Shown here: piece by piece, positions 59,771 to 64,000 of the stretch
Position numbering within the stretch: position 1 is the first letter of the stretch
Layout of the letters: every line of letters begins with the position of its first letter
Assembly (NCBI GenBank): GCA_003116995.1
Contig: BDSL01000106.1
Coordinates: 248,001 to 312,000, forward strand
DNA length: 64,000 nucleotides
Direction: 5' to 3'
From: Yamagishiella unicocca
Lineage: Eukaryota; Chlorophyta; Chlorophyceae; Chlamydomonadales; Volvocaceae
Notes under the pieces: generated by a model
Told to the model about the DNA's origin: nothing
What the model saw: only the letters and a program-made list of their open reading frames with translations
Database searches by the model: none
Position numbers and translations under genes: made by a program

Positions 59771-60984
59771 TCTTGCCTAGTGGGCGGCCGGAGTTCCGAA
59801 ACGCGAAAGACCCTTGCTTCCGATACTGTTCAATTGGTGCGACGACTTTACGGATGACAAGTTGTGGCAGATCTTTACTTATATCTACACGTGGTAAGAT
59901 ATTGCTCCAAGTAGCAATATTTGGCGTAGTAAGTCGTAGGCCGCTTTATCGACCTTTTCGTTGCTCCACCGATCCAGTCGTACAGCCCCGACCGGAAGGA
60001 TGAGCGACGCAAATCGTCTACAGCCCATTTCATACCCAACTGAAATTTTTGGATTGCGTACAGACCACAGAGGTCGAAGCACCGCGTCACGGTTGCCTCG
60101 CGTTGTTCGCTCCCTGCACAGTGCATTCCTTGCGCTGCTGTATTGCTGTGGTCTGGTTTTGAGCCTCTGCGATATTCTGGCTGCTGCGGAGGCACGAGCT
60201 CAGATGGATGGCTTCGCCTCATTATCTGATTAAGATGGACCCGTGGGCGACGATATGGGCGCGTGCCGGATCCGGCCGGCTCACCCAGCCTTGGACGCGG
60301 ATACTGATCATGCAGCGCCGTGCCCAATGTCGTAAGGTGCGTCGATTGTCGGGCCGTGACTGCCTTGTATGTCGAAAACCGGTCGAAACCATGTGACTGG
60401 ACTCAGCTATACATGCGGCGCCGAACGGCGCTGGCGGCACCTCTTGGAGAGAAGCGAGAGAGATCCGTCAGTCGTTACTGATCAACCACCATCAATGCCT
60501 GGTCAACTGTCACGAAAACATCACTTGGGCACATTTGGCCGCTGGCTTGAACACTCCATCCGCGTATGCAGCAATCACCGGTAAGTCACGAGCCGTGACT
60601 GTGGCAAAAATATAAGGCATCAGCATACCGTCGACAAAGATCCGGGGGTAGTACTTTCGCTGCATGCCTGGTCGTCAGCTTCCCAGCCAAAACGCCCCCT
60701 GGACTTCCCATAAATTAGGGAGCCTGATTATTGGGAACCCTGTTTGAATGTTCCGCCTACCATGCTCGACGCGAGCCCAACCACAGCGACCTGATGATAG
60801 CACTGGGTGCATCAACGGTCGGCACACTCGCCTTTCTACTTTTCCATTTACGGTACTATCTTATAACCCTCGACTGCCTTCCACTCCGCTGCCGCACTCC
60901 CCATGGAAGCACTGCTTCACTCCTTCTGCCAATGCCGCTTACTTATATCCTGCGCTGTCCGCCCTCAGGTGCCGCGACACCTCG
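59771..60984. other. Intergenic region; no gene resolved
   Basis: This lies between the start of the GIY-YIG-like gene and the stop of the acyltransferase gene, both on the minus strand. It has mixed composition, short frames only, and no repeats noticed. Confidence 0.4.
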
Positions 60985-62363
60985 TCAAGACCGCTTGCGA
61001 GCAGCCAGCTGGACCTGCTGCCTTTTCTGCTGAATGGTCATGTCGTACACCTCCACGCCCAGCTCCGCCGCTATCGCCGCCTGCACCCGGTTAACAAAGG
61101 CCCCCCGCGCCTCGCCCGGCATCGGGGACATGGGCGGCAGCACCGTGGCCTCCAGGGTGGTGCTGAGGCTGAAGCCGAACCAGAAAAGGTTCGACAGAAA
61201 GGCGCTCGTGAGCGTGTGAGTGCACACGCCAGGCATGGTACTAACACGCAGGGCCACCGGCACAACCGGCAGGTACGGCACCGCACGCTCCGAGTCCGCA
61301 TTCCCCTGTTCCTGCGCCGCCGGCTGCAGCTGTTGCTGCATGATGCGAGTGAAACCGCGGGAGAACCGGAGCATGCCGCGGCCGTTGGTCATGCCGCCCT
61401 CCGGGAACAGGTGCACGGGATTGGGGTCGGAGGTGATCGCAAGCTCGTCGTACACTGCGGGGGATGCTGGGCGCAGTACGACCGGGAGGTTCTTGGCCTG
61501 CGTCACCCTTGCTGGGAGGGCGCTGGTGATAAGGTGGGTATAGCGCTGCGGCAGCGATGGGTGGCTGAAGAGCATCATCAGGTCGCCCACGCTGCAATGG
61601 TTGGATATCATGATATGGCGGCCGCCTGGGATCCTGGTGGAGAGAATGGTTACGAAGGGAGGGACTAGTAACCCCGCAAAGGACTAGTAACATAGTTAGC
61701 GGGATGAACGGACAGAATCATGCTGCAAGGGTCACTCTGCAACGGAGCAACTTGCCAATCCGTAAGTCTGGTTGTGGAGATGCCAAATGCTGCCAAGGAT
61801 TTCACGAATGGAGGTTGACACTAAGCATAACACAGCACGCTGCAGCTGCAGCTACCCGAGATGATTGCGCAGGACCCCTTAGACCCCACCTCGGTGAGTG
61901 CCATCCACTCTTGTCCCCCACGCATCGTTGCCTGACGCCTCTGCACCTACCGATCCGGGTGTCGCCAGACCACCGTCACGCCCAGCAAACGTAGATACCT
62001 CTCCACGACGCTTTGGTTCCTGAACCAGGGCTGATCCAGGGATATACCCAACAGCCAAAGCGCTGAACGGAATGTTGCCAACGCCATACCGAAGGGCGCG
62101 TACATGACGAGTTCTGGCCGCCACTTTGAAATGTGCACTTTGTCAAATAGGACACCGCTGACCTCGTTGCTGCTTCCAGAGGACGTCGGACGCTCATCAT
62201 CAGAGGAATCCGTGTAGCTTGTAACATCATCAGAGGTCGGCGATCGTTCCTTGTTGAGCACGCGCGTCTGGCACATTCTCAATCGGCAGTTGGGTCGCGC
62301 GGCGTGCGGAGCGAGCGTAGCTATATGTGGGCGTGGTAGCTGAAGATGATGCAACAATGCCAT
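60985..62363 (-). CDS. PlsC-type (LPAT-like) acyltransferase
   Basis: Two exons (61951-62363 and 60985-61633) join in phase to give 353 aa. The N-terminus is rich in His, Pro, Arg and Ser and may be a plastid transit peptide. Next come FDKVHISKWRPELVMYAPFG and a hydrophobic stretch (MALATFRSALWLLGI). Acyltransferase motif I is NHCSVGD (His150, Asp155; the H-X4-D catalytic pair). Motif III is LFPEGGMTNGRGML (Glu216). A likely motif IV/Pro segment is VPVALRVSTMPG. By family it moves an acyl chain from acyl-CoA or acyl-ACP to a lysophospholipid or glycerolipid at a membrane. Substrate and compartment cannot be told from sequence. A further upstream in-frame region without clear transit features exists, so the start could lie above 62363. 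Confidence 0.85.
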
Positions 62364-63076
62364 CTTCAGGCCCGGTGCAGTATTCGCGTCGTTGGTAACG
62401 TTTTGCGACGGTATAGCTTTAGTGCTGTATTCCCACCAAGCGTAGAACAAGGTCCTAAGGGCGATAATGTAAAGCGATGTTAAACAATTTAAGAAATTAC
62501 ACTTGCACACCAAGAACACTCTGATCATCCGATAAAGGAACGGGATGAGTCGTACATGGTAGCCAACACCCGCGCGCCTAAATGTGTTGCAATCCCTACT
62601 ACCCATACACTTCAGATGGTGAACGCTGCGTTCTGCAAACTATGACGTACAGTACCAGACAGCACGCATGTCATGCGCGGTCTGTCATGGGCGACCAAGA
62701 AACGTCAAAGAGTACGGCATTCACAGATGGTTCATGCCAAGCCTCCATCCAGCATCTACCGCGATTCCATTGAGGCCCCCATGGAACCCCCCCAAGACCC
62801 ATTCAGTCAGCCTGTTGGGGCTAGGCCAACCACACCAGGGACTGGCATATGCAACGTGTACACCGCCGCGAAAAGAGTCCAGCTGTCTCATACGCACCCA
62901 CGTGACATGCTGGAAATTTTTGCGCATATAGTGGGCCCGCTGACTGCCATCCGTTGTGACGTCACATGTGCAGACCCAGCACCTGTGTGGGCACGCTAAC
63001 ACGCCGTACCGACGCTGGAGTAATTCCGCTGTCAAGTCACTGCCACCGCCACCGGCTGCCGTGTTCCGCCGCCGCA
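62364..63076. other. Intergenic region; no gene resolved
   Basis: This is the promoter side of the acyltransferase and the 3' flank of prefoldin 4. A relatively AT-rich stretch (62420-62560) lies directly upstream of the acyltransferase. No repeats or RNA genes were seen. Confidence 0.4.
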
Positions 63077-63816
63077 TCATGCGTCCTCCTCCAGGTTGAT
63101 CTGTTTTCCAAACTTGGCATAGAGAATGCTCTTCAACTCGTTCAGCTTGGTCTTGACCTCCTCAAGCTCGCCAGTGGTCTTATCCACCTCCTTGTGGACG
63201 TCCTGTGTGACCTGAGGAGGGACGGACCAGGCAGGGAGATCAAGCAGTCACCCAGATCAAACAGTCAGGTCAAGCAGGGAGATCAAACAATCAGGTCAAG
63301 CAGGGAGATCAAGCAGGAAGATCAAGCAGGGATAGTCCAGGATGAGGCCGAGCGCCCGATGCACATGGTGGAAAGTATTGCGATGGCATGTCCACACGTA
63401 TATATGCTGGCAGCAAAAATGGAAACCCCCAAACCCAAGTATTCACCGCCAGAACAACGCCGGCAGCTCGGGCAGCATGCATTTCTTTGTCAACCCACAA
63501 TCAGTGCCTGTGCTTCGTTAACGTACATTGCCTTGCAGGGCATGACTGCTTGCTGCTGTGCCGTATGCACTCCAACACGTATAGCACGACAGCGCAACCC
63601 CCTTTTCCAATAGACCCAAACCCCCATCCTGGTCCCAGCTCGACTTCGTCGAATCTCGATGCCTTCACACAGTGTTCTCCCTGTCACCTGTTCCAAACGG
63701 GACTCCGCCGCGTCCTTGTCGAAGTGTACGAGGCACTCGCCGATAACGAAACGCACGTTGTCGTCATCCGAGAGCATCAGCTCGTTACTGGCGTCTTCCA
63801 GCTCCTCGAGAGCGTT
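63077..63816 (-). CDS. PFD4: Prefoldin subunit 4, 3' part (N-terminal exons unresolved or outside the window)
   Basis: Two exons are clear. Exon 63688-63816 (43 codons) encodes NALEELEDASNELMLSDDDN, then VRFVIGECLVHFDKDAAESRLEQ. Exon 63077-63211 (45 codons with stop) encodes VTQDVHKEVDKTTGELEEV, then LNELKSILYAKFGKQINLE and EDA-stop. The DDD...IGE.(F/L)V...E...LE pattern and the LYAKFG..INLE ending are diagnostic of prefoldin 4. By family it is a beta-type subunit of the hexameric co-chaperone that passes nascent actin and tubulin to CCT. The joins are phase 0. The N-terminal helix must start further right; I could not place its exon with confidence in 63850-64000. Confidence 0.9.
63228..63340. 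repeat. Intronic minisatellite (AGATCAAGCAGG / GTCAAGCAGGG units)
   Basis: Degenerate 11-22 bp units built on (A/G)(G/T)CAAGCAGG repeat about eight times in the prefoldin 4 intron. They lie just upstream (on the minus strand) of the acceptor of the last exon. Confidence 0.75.
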
Positions 63817-64000
63817 CTACGGGAGCAAACGCGAGTCGGCGCCGTCCGCAAGCCGGAACGAACCAGTCAAAGGATGCTCCTTGTCGGCTTCATGTAGGGC
63901 TGCGTACTGATACTGCACTCATGTGCCAAACATGGGATCGCCAGACGACACCCTCGCAGCTGACACTATTCCGCGCACATGCAACGGTTCGCAAACACCT

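Noticed and set aside
60748..61668. 306-codon plus-strand open frame
   Set aside because: It is antisense to the acyltransferase, whose minus-strand frame carries the H-X4-D and PEG motifs. The plus-frame peptide is His/Arg-rich, low-complexity and domain-free.
63228..63340. CRISPR-like array
   Set aside because: Units are directly adjacent, degenerate and without unique spacers, and they lie in a eukaryotic intron; it is a minisatellite.

Overview
The window looks like nuclear DNA of a chlorophycean green alga of the Chlamydomonas/Volvox (volvocine) type. It is GC-rich, with many short introns. Splice sites are mostly NAG|GTGNGT...CAG. Proline-rich wall-type protein sequence, TGTAA polyadenylation-type signals and long Ala/Gly/Gln low-complexity linkers also fit. 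I saw no prokaryotic operons, CRISPR, tRNA or rRNA. Gene models were built by hand from reading-frame, splice-phase and family considerations; eight genes close in phase from start codon to stop codon.

Layout. 1-8.2 kb: two tandem, same-strand, related type II membrane glycoprotein genes; the first ends in a hydroxyproline-type (EPPSPSPP)n tail. 8.25-13.34 kb (-): complete 13-exon kinesin-5 mitotic motor. 13.4-15.9 kb: repeat-rich spacer with a 21-bp degenerate satellite, a 135-bp dispersed repeat, a 22-bp perfect palindrome and a duplicated 46-mer. 15.86-18.88 kb (-): predicted secretory/lumenal atypical kinase-like protein. 19.56-27.75 kb (+), divergent from it: a very large membrane protein joining transmembrane helices, a MORN-like segment and a DUF900-type alpha/beta hydrolase. 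27.8-31.6 kb: spacer with the second copy of the dispersed repeat and an unresolved minus-strand Gln/Met-rich gene.

31.95-35.73 kb (+): plastid histidinol-phosphate aminotransferase. 36.92-45.25 kb (+): a 2,267-residue putative chromatin protein with two B3-like regions, a divergent SET domain and an Arg/Asp/Glu-rich tail. 47.57-51.46 kb (+): AAAP-family amino-acid transporter. 52.39-55.19 kb (-): an FHA domain fused to a Pin1-type peptidyl-prolyl isomerase. 56.70-59.77 kb (-): organelle-targeted protein with a GIY-YIG-like fold. 60.99-62.36 kb (-): PlsC-type acyltransferase. 63.08 kb to the right edge (-): prefoldin subunit 4, with its N-terminus beyond the window.

These genes do not form one pathway; it is an ordinary eukaryotic neighbourhood of housekeeping genes plus several lineage-flavoured domain fusions. 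The best candidates for a little-described system are the B3+SET protein, the FHA-Pin1 fusion, the TM-MORN-hydrolase protein, the lumenal kinase-like protein and the tandem membrane glycoprotein pair.
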